Of a stretch of 40,557 nucleotides of DNA, positions 26,368-34,535 are shown piece by piece. This DNA comes from an uncultured Bacteroidia bacterium (GTDB lineage: Bacteria; Bacteroidota; Bacteroidia; Bacteroidales; UBA932), in assembly GCA_902784435.1 (NCBI GenBank), contig CACZUR010000021.1, positions 1-40,557 of the forward strand, written 5' to 3'. Under the pieces are notes generated by a model. It searched no databases, was not told the origin of the DNA, and was given only the letters and a program-made list of their open reading frames with translations. Numbering within the stretch: position 1 is the stretch's first letter; every line of letters begins with the position of its first letter. The translations under genes were made by a program, and so were the position numbers.

Positions 26368-27404
26368 AGATTCAAACCTTTTTGGAAGCGTTCCTTGCGC
26401 GTACGCACGGCATCTTCGTTCATTTCATTCAGTTTTTCGATAGTAATCTGGTGCCGGTCTACGTTTTGGAACGCGTAGGAAAGCTCTGCACCATACAGGA
26501 TGATGGTCCATCCCAGGTTAAGCCAGATCATAAACAGGGGAATGGCCGCCAGCACGCCGTACACGGCGCTTTGCTTGGCCACCATCATCTGGGTTTCCAG
26601 ATAAAGGTATTGGACGGCGGTAAAGACCAGGCCGGCCACGATGGCCGCTTTGAGCGCGTGCCGGTAGCGTACCCGGGTGCCCGGAATGTACGTGTACATG
26701 GCGCTGAGCACCAGGATGCTGATGCCGGCGAAGGACAGCCAGGACAAGAAGGACTTGAGCCCTGAAAACAGCTCTGACTGCGCCGGGAAAAGCAGGTCCA
26801 GGATGTTGGAATAGACCACGGAGCCGGAGAAGAAGATCATGACTACGAAAGGGGCCAGGATGGTAATGCCGATGATGACGCCCACCATCTTCAGGAAACG
26901 CTGCTCCCGCTCCACCTTCCATACATTGTTGAAAACACGGCGCACCGTCATCATCAGGGACAGCACAATCCAGACGAAAGATGCCATGGAGATGAAGCCG
27001 AACAGGCCCGATTCCGCCGTAGTGGCAATGTTGTCCGCCGCATGGAGGAGGATGGTGGTGAGGCGCTGTTCGCCCAGGTAGCTCTGAAGGACTTCGGAAA
27101 ACTGGTCCCTGAGGCCCAGGCCGTCTGTCAGGTACAGGCCGATGGCGATGGCCGGCACCACCGCCAGCATGCTCCGGTAGGCCAGGGCCGTAATCTGATA
27201 GCTGATTTTCTGGGTATTGAAGGTATTCACCATCAGGACTACCGTCTTGGCGTCCCGCACCCCGCGCGCTTTCCAGCGGGAGAAGTCTTTTTCGTTCAGC
27301 AGCCACAGGTCATGGGACAGGAAGCGCAGAATCCGGGTGATCCAGATGGATATCCACCGGATAAACACTTCCAGTTTATGCAGCAGCCTCTTGAACATGG
27401 TCAT
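26364..27404 (-). CDS. YihY/virulence factor BrkB family membrane protein
   Basis: A 346-aa inner-membrane protein with about six hydrophobic segments and the family's KISYQITALAYRSMLAVVPAIAIGL region followed by a long loop. Its function is unknown; it is not the RNase it was once called. The start at 27404 (MTMFKRLL) lies 2 bp after the ligA stop. A longer frame into ligA is not credible. A second ATG at 27398 is possible. Its place between ligA and rsh may be only operon packing. Confidence 0.88.
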   Translation of the reverse strand: MTMFKRLLHKLEVFIRWISIWITRILRFLSHDLWLLNEKDFSRWKARGVRDAKTVVLMVNTFNTQKISYQITALAYRSMLAVVPAIAIGLYLTDGLGLRDQFSEVLQSYLGEQRLTTILLHAADNIATTAESGLFGFISMASFVWIVLSLMMTVRRVFNNVWKVEREQRFLKMVGVIIGITILAPFVVMIFFSGSVVYSNILDLLFPAQSELFSGLKSFLSWLSFAGISILVLSAMYTYIPGTRVRYRHALKAAIVAGLVFTAVQYLYLETQMMVAKQSAVYGVLAAIPLFMIWLNLGWTIILYGAELSYAFQNVDRHQITIEKLNEMNEDAVRTRKERFQKGLNL

Positions 27405-27406
27405 CG

Positions 27407-29458
27407 TTAAAACAACGTCGGTTCTGGATCCATTGACTCGTCCGACCATCCAATCATTTGCCGGAACCGGGCTTCGTCGATGATTTCGATACCCAGTTCG
27501 GTGGCTTTCTTCACTTTCTCCGGGCCGGGCTTGCTGCCGGCCAGCAGGTAGGTGGTTTTCCCGCTGACCGAGCCGCTGTTCTTACCGCCGTTGGCTTCGA
27601 TCAGGGATTTGATCTCTTCCCGGGAAACGGAAAAATTGCCGCTGATGACCAGCGTTTTCCCGGAGAGGATATCGGACATCTTCCGCTCCTGTGCATCCAC
27701 CGAGAAACGCAGGCCTACCTCTTGCAGGCGCCTGATTTCCAGTACATTGGCTTCGCTGCCGAAGAAAGCGAGGATGCTGTCTGCGATGACTTCTCCCACC
27801 TCCGGTACGGCCAGGAGTTCTTCCCGGGAGGCGTTTTGGATGGCTTCCACCGAGCCGAAGTGGCGGGCGATGTCCCGGGCCGTGGTTTCTCCCACATAGC
27901 GGATGCCGATGGCAAAGAGTACGCGTTCGAAGGGAACTTTCAGGGAATCCCGCAGGCTTTGCAGGAAACGGCGGGCGCTGCGCTCTTTCCAGCCTTCCAG
28001 CCGCAGGAGCTGCGCTTCGCCCAGGCTGTACAGGTCGGCCGGTGTACGGACAAGCCCCAGATTGTAGAGCTGCTCCACCGTGGCCTCGCCGGCCAGCACG
28101 TTCATGGCTTTCCTGGACAGGAAATGCAGGATACGGCCTTTGATCTGGGTAGGGCAGCCGGTGGTATTGGGGCAGAACCAACGGGCTTCGCCTTCCGGCT
28201 TCACCAGCGGGGTTCCGCAGTCCGGGCAAACACGGGGGAAGGCCGGGCGGGAGGCGCCATCGGCCCGCCTGGAAGGCTCTACAGCCGTGATTTTGGGGAT
28301 GATTTCCCCGCCTTTTTCTACGTATACCCAGTCTCCTTCGTGGATGTCCAGGGAACGGATCTGGTCTTCGTTCACCAGGGTGGCGCGCTTGACCATGGTG
28401 CCGCTCAGGAGCACCGGCGAGAGGTTGGCCACCGGTGTAACCGCTCCCGTCCGGCCCACCTGATAGTCGATGGAGAGGATGGGCGTACAGGCCTGCTCTG
28501 CCTTGAACTTGTAAGCCACGGCCCAGCGGGGGCTCTTGGCGGTGAAGCCCAGCTGCTGCTGGACGGCCATTTCGTTGATCTTGATCACGATGCCGTCCGT
28601 GGCGTAGGGAAGGTCCTTGCGGGCGCTGTCCCAGTAGCCGATGAAATCTTCTATTTCCCCGATGCTGCGGCAGATGCGGCGCTTGTCGGAGACGGGAAGC
28701 CCCCACTCGGAAGCGGCCTGCAGGGCGGCGTCGTGGGTGGGGAAGTGCACCTGTCCGGTAGGAATGTGATACAGGGTGCAGAACAGGCCGCGCCGGCCCA
28801 CTTCTTCCGGGTCCTGCAGTTTGAGCGAACCGCTGGCGGCATTGCGCGGATTGGCAAACAGGGCTTCTTCCTGCAGTTCCCGCTCGTGGTTCAGCCTGTC
28901 GAAGGACTCGTAGGGCATGAGAACTTCGCCCCGGATTTCAAATTCCTCCGGCCAGCCGCTTCCCCTGAGGCTGTGCGGAATGCTGGCAATGTGCCGGGCA
29001 TTGGCCGTTACATCGTCTCCCTGCACGCCGTCTCCGCGGGTAAGGGCCCGGAATAGTTTTCCGTTGCGGTAGGTCAGGCAGATGGCGGTTCCGTCGAACT
29101 TGAGTTCGCAGCAGTAGGTGAAGGGCGTGTCGATGGATTTGGCGGCCCGTTCGGCGAATTCTTCCACTTCCGCGATGCTGTAGGTGTTGCCCAGCGACAG
29201 CATGGGATACTTGTGGGGATACTTGGCAAAACCGCCTTCCTGCGGGCCTTCTTCCAGGTCCGACCCCACGCGGCGGGTAGGGGAGTCCGGGGTAGCGAAT
29301 TCCGGATACAGGGCCTCCAGCTGCTCCAGTTCATGCATGAGCTGGTCGTACTCGTAGTCGCTCATGGTGGGCGCGTTTTCTACATAGTACTTCCTGCTGT
29401 TCTCCCAGAGAATAGCCTTAAGCTGCTCTATCCTGTGTTTAGCCTCGGTGTAATCCAT
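27407..29458 (-). CDS. ligA: NAD-dependent DNA ligase LigA
   Basis: A 683-aa replicative ligase that seals nicks using NAD. It has the N-terminal Ia domain and the adenylation domain with ELKFDG (118-123), Lys120 being the AMP acceptor. An OB fold follows, then a four-cysteine zinc finger (CPDCGTPL...WFCPNTTGC), helix-hairpin-helix repeats (about 470-590) and a C-terminal BRCT domain (SDILSGKTLVISGNFSVSR). Full length. It is the first gene of the leftward operon and has its own promoter. Confidence 0.97.
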   Translation of the reverse strand: MDYTEAKHRIEQLKAILWENSRKYYVENAPTMSDYEYDQLMHELEQLEALYPEFATPDSPTRRVGSDLEEGPQEGGFAKYPHKYPMLSLGNTYSIAEVEEFAERAAKSIDTPFTYCCELKFDGTAICLTYRNGKLFRALTRGDGVQGDDVTANARHIASIPHSLRGSGWPEEFEIRGEVLMPYESFDRLNHERELQEEALFANPRNAASGSLKLQDPEEVGRRGLFCTLYHIPTGQVHFPTHDAALQAASEWGLPVSDKRRICRSIGEIEDFIGYWDSARKDLPYATDGIVIKINEMAVQQQLGFTAKSPRWAVAYKFKAEQACTPILSIDYQVGRTGAVTPVANLSPVLLSGTMVKRATLVNEDQIRSLDIHEGDWVYVEKGGEIIPKITAVEPSRRADGASRPAFPRVCPDCGTPLVKPEGEARWFCPNTTGCPTQIKGRILHFLSRKAMNVLAGEATVEQLYNLGLVRTPADLYSLGEAQLLRLEGWKERSARRFLQSLRDSLKVPFERVLFAIGIRYVGETTARDIARHFGSVEAIQNASREELLAVPEVGEVIADSILAFFGSEANVLEIRRLQEVGLRFSVDAQERKMSDILSGKTLVISGNFSVSREEIKSLIEANGGKNSGSVSGKTTYLLAGSKPGPEKVKKATELGIEIIDEARFRQMIGWSDESMDPEPTLF

Positions 29459-29496
29459 TTATGCCATTTCGTGCGCGCATATGCGTACGTAAATGA

Positions 29497-29527
29497 CAAA
29501 TATACACAAAAAAGTGCAGAAAACAAA
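29497..29527 (-). promoter_or_regulatory. ligA operon promoter
   Basis: On the minus strand, TTTG (29527-29524) and TATATTTG (29504-29497) have a 19-bp spacer. RNA would begin near 29491, about 33 nt before the ligA ATG. Confidence 0.75.
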
Positions 29528-29536
29528 TTGCAAGGC

Positions 29537-29788
29537 CTATGGAATGGCTATCCGGTAGGTTTTGCCGCCTTTGTTGGTGAGATGGTCCGACCTTAACCAG
29601 GGATTGGCCTGCCGGAGGAGGAAGAAACTGGTGCCATGCTCCCGGGCAAAATCGGCCAGGCTGGGGATGGGGACGTTCACTTCCACGGTTTTTCGCGGGG
29701 CCTTGCCGGGGTACAACGCCTGCGCCTGCAGGGGCGGCGCCAAGCACAATGCCGCTGCCACCGCTGCAATGGGGAGCGTCCGTTTCAT
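29537..29788 (-). CDS. Small secreted protein with LysM-like segment
   Basis: An 83-aa protein from the ATG at 29788. Residues 1-23 are a signal peptide (hydrophobic IAAVAAALCLA, ending LQAQ). The mature part contains SLADFAREHGTSFFLLRQANPWLRSD and TNKGGKTYRIAIP, which follows the LysM pattern (helix, NPWL turn, closing beta strand). LysM domains bind peptidoglycan. A longer open frame upstream runs through the neighbouring gene and is not used. It follows the EF-hand-like protein by 11 bp and is likely co-transcribed. The precise function is unknown. Confidence 0.65.
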   Translation of the reverse strand: MKRTLPIAAVAAALCLAPPLQAQALYPGKAPRKTVEVNVPIPSLADFAREHGTSFFLLRQANPWLRSDHLTNKGGKTYRIAIP

Positions 29789-29799
29789 CTTGGGAGCTT

Positions 29800-30114
29800 T
29801 TATTTCTTGAACAGTTTTTCGGCGCCTTCCTTCACTTCCTCGGCGAATTCCTTGGCGCTGTCTGCGGCTTTTCCGGCTGCATCGGCCGCTTTTTCCTTCC
29901 ACTCCTCCTGCCGGGCTTTCTTCTCTTCGGGGGAGAGGGCCTGGTAATCCTTCACTTTGCCGTAAAGGTCCTTGGCCTGGTCTTTTATGGCATCGGCAGC
30001 AATGCCAATGGCCTCGTTGGCCTTGTCGGCCGCATCCAGCAGGCGCTCTTTCACCGATACTTTACCGTCCTGGTCCCTGTCTCTGGGATCGAATTCCTGA
30101 TTCTGCTCGTTCAT
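29800..30114 (-). CDS. Alanine/lysine-rich helical protein with an EF-hand-like loop
   Basis: A 104-aa protein without signal peptide or membrane segment. Residues 12-23 (DRDQDGKVSVKE) match the 12-residue EF-hand loop D-x-D-x-D-G with a hydrophobic position 8 and a terminal Glu. The rest is strongly helical, rich in Ala, Lys and Glu with an amphipathic repeat (KAADAAGKAADSAKEFAEEVKEGAEKL), like apolipoprotein- or YtxH-type stress proteins. Calcium binding is a suggestion only: a single loop is usually not enough. It has its own promoter and leads the two-gene unit with the LysM-like protein. Confidence 0.7.
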   Translation of the reverse strand: MNEQNQEFDPRDRDQDGKVSVKERLLDAADKANEAIGIAADAIKDQAKDLYGKVKDYQALSPEEKKARQEEWKEKAADAAGKAADSAKEFAEEVKEGAEKLFKK

Positions 30115-30139
30115 GTCTTTTCAGTTTTTGATGGTTGAA

Positions 30140-30170
30140 CAAAGATACCGAAAACCGGAGAAAAAACCAA
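30140..30170 (-). promoter_or_regulatory. Promoter of the EF-hand-like gene
   Basis: On the minus strand, TTG (30170-30168) and TATCTTTG (30147-30140) are 20 bp apart. RNA would start near 30134, about 20 nt before the ATG at 30114. Confidence 0.7.
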
Positions 30171-30206
30171 GAATAATATGGCGCGATAATTGTTGAACCG
30201 GCAGGT

Positions 30207-30665
30207 ATGAAAAGACTCTTATTCATCTTCCTGGCCATCGTGTTAACTGTGCCTGCATTCGCGCAGGTGGGCCGATACAAGAATATCCGGATCTGGTATC
30301 CGGGCTATTCCCTGAAACTGGATACCGCTACCGGAGAACTGTGGGCTGTTCACTATGACAAGGAGCTGGATAAGACCATCGAAGAGGTCATATCCGGGAA
30401 GCAGAGCAACCATCATCGGCAGATTGGCCGATACGAATTCCGCCGTACGGGTCAGATCGGCACATACCAGGTCTTCGATACTTCCAGCGGCGAATATACC
30501 ACCGTGAAGTGGAAACCCAGGAACAAAGACGGGGAGGAAGTGGGCATTGACGTGGACAGCCTGATTTACAATGCCGGAGAAGGTCTGAAACGCTTTCTGA
30601 AGCAGATCGGAGAAGATCTGGAACGTATTTATGTGAATGCTCCGGACAGTGCGGTTTTCTCGTGA
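30207..30665 (+). CDS. Secreted protein of unknown function
   Basis: A 152-aa protein with a clear signal peptide (residues 1-19, ending AFAQ). The mature part is mixed alpha/beta: a beta-rich front (IRIWYPGYSLKLDTATGELWAVHYD, FDTSSGEYTTVKWKP) and a C-terminal helix (IYNAGEGLKRFLKQIGEDLERIY). There are no cysteines or recognisable catalytic motifs in the mature part. I do not recognise the family. It lies alone between the oppositely oriented EF-hand-like gene and the receptor remnant, with no clear promoter. Confidence 0.7.
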   Translation: MKRLLFIFLAIVLTVPAFAQVGRYKNIRIWYPGYSLKLDTATGELWAVHYDKELDKTIEEVISGKQSNHHRQIGRYEFRRTGQIGTYQVFDTSSGEYTTVKWKPRNKDGEEVGIDVDSLIYNAGEGLKRFLKQIGEDLERIYVNAPDSAVFS

Positions 30666-30668
30666 AAA

Positions 30669-30738
30669 ATGCCTATCTTAGCATCGGAAAGCCGAAATAG
30701 GGAGAATCCCGTTTCCCGGCTCTCCTTACGATAGGCAT
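30669..30738 (+). other. Inverted repeat around the receptor start codon
   Basis: ATGCCTATC at 30669-30677 is a perfect complement to GATAGGCAT at 30730-30738, and the second arm includes the first two bases of the receptor ATG (30737). The enclosed 52 nt contain further short complementary stretches (ggga/tccc). This could fold into a leader that hides the start codon. Confidence 0.4.
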
Positions 30739-31535
30739 GAGAGAATTTCTTCTGGCGGCTTTGCTCTTTTGTATTCCCGGAGCTGCCGCCTTTGCACAGG
30801 TGGATACAAGCGGTATTGATGGTGAACGGGCCGATTCACTGGACGCCGCCGTCTTCATTTCCCGTACCGACGCCAATTACCTTTCGCGGGGAAAAGAACT
30901 GCGGACAGAGGTCATCTCGTCGGCCGGGCTCATGAAAATGGCCTGCTGTACACTGGCGGAGAGTTTTGAGAATTCTGCCAGCGTTACCGTAGGATATGCC
31001 GATGCCACCACCGGCGCCCGCCAGATCCGCCTTCTGGGGCTGTCCGGCATCTACACCCAGATGCTGGACGAAAACCGCCCTTCGATGCGCGGCATCACGG
31101 CACCCTACGGCCTCTCTTACACGCCCGGACCCTGGCTGGAGAGCATCCAGGTCGGGAAAGGTTCTCCTTCCGTCGTCAACGGTACGGAATCCGTCACCGG
31201 CTCCATCAACATGGAGTATCACAAGCCCACGGACGGGAAACCGCTTTTCCTGAACGCCTCCGTCATGACCGACACCAAGACGGACGTCAACGTGACTTCT
31301 TCCCTTCAGCTGGTCGATAACCTGTATACCGTCCTGATGGGACATGTGGACGGAAATTTCCGCACCTACGACATGAATGGGGACGGTTTTGCCGATGAGC
31401 CCTCGCTCCATGCAGATGCATCCTGTCGTAGACGCTCATACCCCCTTTGCCGATACCTTCGACGCCGCCTCGGTCTGGGGCCCGCTGATGGGTGGCCAAT
31501 TTTATGCAGGAATTCGTATGACAATTTGGAAATAA
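30737..31535 (+). pseudogene. TonB-dependent receptor with internal deletion and frame change
   Basis: The 5' part encodes a signal peptide (to about residue 21, AAAFAQ) and the receptor plug domain (VISSAGLMKMACCTLAESFENSASVTVGYADATTGARQIRLLGLSG, MRGITAPYGLSYTPGPWLESIQVGKG, GTESVTGSINMEY), then the first barrel strands up to NGDGFADEPSL. From about 31400 the following frame carries a normal receptor C-terminus (PFADTFDAASVWGPLMGGQFYAGIRMTIWK) with its stop at 31533-31535. Several hundred barrel residues between the two are missing and the frame changes at the junction. The original frame instead runs on with junk residues to 31552. The gene cannot make a working barrel. The HMA protein right behind it suggests the receptor once served metal uptake. 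Confidence 0.75.
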
Positions 31536-31548
31536 AAACTGAGACACC

Positions 31549-31872
31549 ATGAAAAAGATGCTTATCGCCCTCATTCTGGTACTCGCCGGCGTGGCTGCCT
31601 TCTCTGCCTTTGCCGCCAAACCCAAGCCCAAGACAGAGACGGTGACCTTTGTTGTCAGCATACACTGCCAGAACTGCGTGAACAAAATCACGGACCATAT
31701 TTCTTTCCTGAAAGGCGTACAGGACTTCAAAATCTCCCTCAAGGACAAGACCGTCACCATCAAGTACGACCCGTCCAAAATCCAGGAACAGAAGCTCGCG
31801 GACACCATCGAAAAACTGGGCTATACCGTGGCTGTCCTGCAGTGCTTCCGCGAGCTGGCGGCGGAGGAGTAG
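31549..31872 (+). CDS. Secreted heavy-metal-associated (HMA) domain protein
   Basis: A 107-aa protein with an N-terminal signal or anchor segment (residues 4-22, AFSAFAA). A single HMA ferredoxin-like domain follows, beginning TVTFVVSIHCQNCVNKI. Cys40 and Cys43 form the CxxC metal site, typical for copper or similar soft metals. In Bacteroidota such genes often follow a TonB-dependent receptor, as here behind the deleted receptor. It may bind metal in the periplasm, but its likely import partner is broken. The next gene starts 1 bp after its stop. Confidence 0.85.
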   Translation: MKKMLIALILVLAGVAAFSAFAAKPKPKTETVTFVVSIHCQNCVNKITDHISFLKGVQDFKISLKDKTVTIKYDPSKIQEQKLADTIEKLGYTVAVLQCFRELAAEE

Positions 31873-31873
31873 G

Positions 31874-32995
31874 ATGGAGGTTTTCCGTCATATTGCGTAT
31901 GCAAAGGCCGGACGGTTTGCCAACCCGGTCCTCCTGCCCCTGTCCGAAGGTGAAAAAGGGCCCGGCATGCCTTGCGCATGTCCCCAGCGCCCTTTCCGCC
32001 TGGGCTTTCTGATGGGAGAACCGGAACCCTTCCGCCTCACGGAAGATTGCCAGTTCCTGAACATCTGGACGCCTACCCGGACGGGAAAGTATCCTGTCCT
32101 GGTGTGGATTCACGGAGGCGCTTACGTGGCCGGTACCGGAGAGGCCGCCTCCTACGACGCAGAAGCCCTGTGCCGCCAGGGAGACATCGTGGTGGTCACC
32201 CTTTCTTACCGCCTGGGGATCTGGGGCTATCTCTACAGTCCGGAAGACGGTATCATAAACCTGGGCCTGAAAGACCAGATTATGGCTCTGCGCTGGATCA
32301 GGGAGAACATCGGCCATTTCGGTGGAGACCCGGAGCGCATTACGGTGGCCGGGCAGTCGGCCGGAGGCCATTCCGTGGCCAGCATCATCGGGGCGTGTGA
32401 AGAGCCCCTTTTCCACCGGGCCATTGTGCAAAGTGCACCCCTTGGTATCCGCTGCAGCCGCAAACAAGGCGAAAAACTGCATCGGATGGCCGTCCGGGCG
32501 GCTGCCGGGAAGCCCCTGGAGGAGCTCAGTGCAGAGGAATTGCTGGAGGTCCAGAGAAACGTCCTGTCCCGTTCCGGCTCCATGATGGCCTATTCTCCCA
32601 TCGACCCGGATTTCAGCGGGAAAGTGGCCGTCCCCTCGCTTCGGAAGGTTCTTGTTACCTGGCAGAAAGACGATGCATCGCCGTTTGTGGCCATGAAGTT
32701 CCGTCACTCGAAAATACTCACCTGGGCGGCTACAGGCGTTGTTTTCGCCGCTCCGGCCCGGCGGTATGCCCTTGCCTTGCAGCGCTCCGGCATCCAGACC
32801 ACACTTCGCCGATTGGACTGGCGTCCGGAAGGAAGCCGCTTCGGGGCCTGCCACTGCCTGGAGATGTGCCTTCTGCTGGGCAAGTGGGAGCGTTGGCAAG
32901 GGGCCGGCATGCTGGGCCGTACCCGGCGGGCCGAATGGGAAGAGCGTGGTGCCCGGCTCCGGGAACAGTGGATCTCATTCGTCAAGGAAATCTGA
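31874..32995 (+). CDS. Carboxylesterase type B, short form
   Basis: A 373-aa alpha/beta-hydrolase. The nucleophile elbow is GQSAGG with Ser162, where most of the family has GESAGG. The oxyanion motif is VWIHGGAYV (77-85). The likely catalytic histidine lies in GACHCLEMCLLLG near the C-terminus. The usual family length is about 500 aa, so roughly 120 residues of the lid and central region are absent. Both ends and the frame look intact, so I treat it as a compact member and not a pseudogene. There is no signal peptide, so it is probably cytosolic. The substrate is unknown. Confidence 0.8.
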   Translation: MEVFRHIAYAKAGRFANPVLLPLSEGEKGPGMPCACPQRPFRLGFLMGEPEPFRLTEDCQFLNIWTPTRTGKYPVLVWIHGGAYVAGTGEAASYDAEALCRQGDIVVVTLSYRLGIWGYLYSPEDGIINLGLKDQIMALRWIRENIGHFGGDPERITVAGQSAGGHSVASIIGACEEPLFHRAIVQSAPLGIRCSRKQGEKLHRMAVRAAAGKPLEELSAEELLEVQRNVLSRSGSMMAYSPIDPDFSGKVAVPSLRKVLVTWQKDDASPFVAMKFRHSKILTWAATGVVFAAPARRYALALQRSGIQTTLRRLDWRPEGSRFGACHCLEMCLLLGKWERWQGAGMLGRTRRAEWEERGARLREQWISFVKEI

Positions 32996-33003
32996 GGGCC
33001 TCC

Positions 33004-34359
33004 ATGGAACGCACGTACATCGCCATAGACCTGAAGAGTTTCTATGCTTCGGCCGAATGTGTGTCGCGGGGGCTGAACCCTCTCACGACCAACCTGGTGG
33101 TTGCCGATGCCTCGCGTACGGACAAAACCATCTGCCTGGCGGTGTCGCCCTCCCTGAAGGCGTACGGCATTCCCGGGCGGGCGCGGCTGTTTGAAGTGCG
33201 TCAGAAACTGAAAGGCACCGGCGTGGAGTTTCTCATCGCGCCCCCGCGGATGAGCTATTACATCGAAGTGAGCAGCCGGATTTACAGCATTTATCTGCGT
33301 TTTATCGCCCCGGAAGACATTCACGTGTATTCCATCGACGAGGTTTTCATCGATGCCACGCAGTACCTGCGCCTGTATTCCACCACGCCCCACGACCTGG
33401 CCATGCGCCTGATCCGGGAAGTGCTCCGGGAAACCGGCATCACAGCGACGGCGGGCATCGGCCCCAATCTATTCCTCTGCAAGGTGGCCATGGATATAGA
33501 GGCCAAGCACAACGAGCCCGACAGCGATGGCGTGCGTGTGGCCGCCCTGGACGAGATGAGCTTCCGCCGGAAGTACTGGGCGCACAAGCCCATGACGGAT
33601 TTCTGGCGGATCGGGAAGGGGACGGTGAACCGCCTGGCCACGCTGGGACTGTACACCCTGGGTGACGTGGCGCGCCGCTCCCTGACGGATGAGGACAGCC
33701 TGTACAAGGCTTTCGGGGTCAATGCCGAACTCCTGATAGACCATGCCTGGGGGTGGGAGCCCTGTACCATGGAAGCCATCAAAGGCTATCGGCCCACGGC
33801 CAGCTCCCTGTCCAGCGGCCAGGTGCTCACGCGGCCCTATACGGCCGCCGAGGCCGGCCTGATTGTGCGGGAGATGACGGACCTGCTGGTGCTGGACCTG
33901 GTGGAAAAGAGATTGGTCACGGATCAGATTGTGCTGCACGTTGGTTATGAAAGCGGACCTTCCGGGGACTATGGAGGGACCATGGTGCAAGATTGGTACG
34001 GAAGACCTACGCCCAAACCGGCGCACGGTTCAGTGAACCTGCCGGGAGCCACATCGTCCACCACCCTGATCATGAAGGCGGCATCGGAGCTCTTCGGACG
34101 CATCGTAGACCCTTCGCTCAAGGTACGGCGCATCTATGTGGTGGCCTCGCACGTCATTCCCGAAGAAAAGACCGATGGCTTGCAGCTGGGGCTCTTTGAC
34201 GAAGTATCGGTGGACTTCTCCAAGGAGCGCCGGCAGCAGGAGGCCATCCTGGAAATCCGGCGCCGTTTCGGCAAGAATGCCATCCTCAAGGGCATGAACT
34301 TTGAGGAAGGCGCCACCACCCGCGAACGCAATCAGCAGATAGGAGGGCATAAGGCATGA
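33004..34359 (+). CDS. Y-family DNA polymerase (UmuC/DinB-like)
   Basis: A 451-aa translesion DNA polymerase. Catalytic motifs are clear: YIAIDLKSFYASAEC near the start (first metal Asp, and the Phe-Tyr steric gate) and VYSIDEVFID (Asp-Glu pair). Helix-hairpin-helix thumb segments follow (RIGKGTVNRLATLGLYTLGDVA). The C-terminal little finger ends FEEGATTRERNQQIGGHKA. The ATG at 33004 gives the family start MERTYIAIDLKSFY, while upstream extensions run into the esterase. The stop overlaps the start of a YolD-like gene (ATGA), a pairing known for such polymerases. No LexA site is obvious upstream. Confidence 0.93.
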   Translation: MERTYIAIDLKSFYASAECVSRGLNPLTTNLVVADASRTDKTICLAVSPSLKAYGIPGRARLFEVRQKLKGTGVEFLIAPPRMSYYIEVSSRIYSIYLRFIAPEDIHVYSIDEVFIDATQYLRLYSTTPHDLAMRLIREVLRETGITATAGIGPNLFLCKVAMDIEAKHNEPDSDGVRVAALDEMSFRRKYWAHKPMTDFWRIGKGTVNRLATLGLYTLGDVARRSLTDEDSLYKAFGVNAELLIDHAWGWEPCTMEAIKGYRPTASSLSSGQVLTRPYTAAEAGLIVREMTDLLVLDLVEKRLVTDQIVLHVGYESGPSGDYGGTMVQDWYGRPTPKPAHGSVNLPGATSSTTLIMKAASELFGRIVDPSLKVRRIYVVASHVIPEEKTDGLQLGLFDEVSVDFSKERRQQEAILEIRRRFGKNAILKGMNFEEGATTRERNQQIGGHKA

Positions 34360-34535
34360 GACAGGAAATGGAACTGTCGGCCCTGTATGCCGACATCATC
34401 GACCTCCCGCATCCGGTATCCCGCCGGCACAAACCCATGCCCCTTGAGGAGCGGGCCGCCCAATTCGCGCCCTTCGCCGCCCTCAAGGGCTTCGATGATG
34501 AAATCGATCAGGTGAGGGAAGCCCAAAGTGAGTGA
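34356..34535 (+). CDS. YolD-like small protein
   Basis: A 59-aa protein that starts at the ATG overlapping the polymerase stop by four bases. The diagnostic segment is MPLEERAAQFAPFAALKGFDD (28-48), which matches the YolD-like family core. YolD-like proteins are typically encoded next to UmuC-type polymerases and are thought to act as UmuD-like partners in lesion bypass. Shorter than the Firmicutes members (about 100 aa). It ends exactly one base before the end of the convergent NAD(P)HX dehydratase gene at 34536. Easily missed by length cut-offs. Confidence 0.8.
   Translation: MRQEMELSALYADIIDLPHPVSRRHKPMPLEERAAQFAPFAALKGFDDEIDQVREAQSE

Noticed and set aside
23971-26478. 835-codon plus-strand frame opposite rsh
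   Set aside because: Antisense shadow of a complete Rsh enzyme; no recognisable domain.
30666-30739. Cobalamin riboswitch ahead of the TonB receptor
   Set aside because: A short stretch (tagggagaatcccg) resembles the box, but only about 70 nt are available and the remaining conserved parts are missing.
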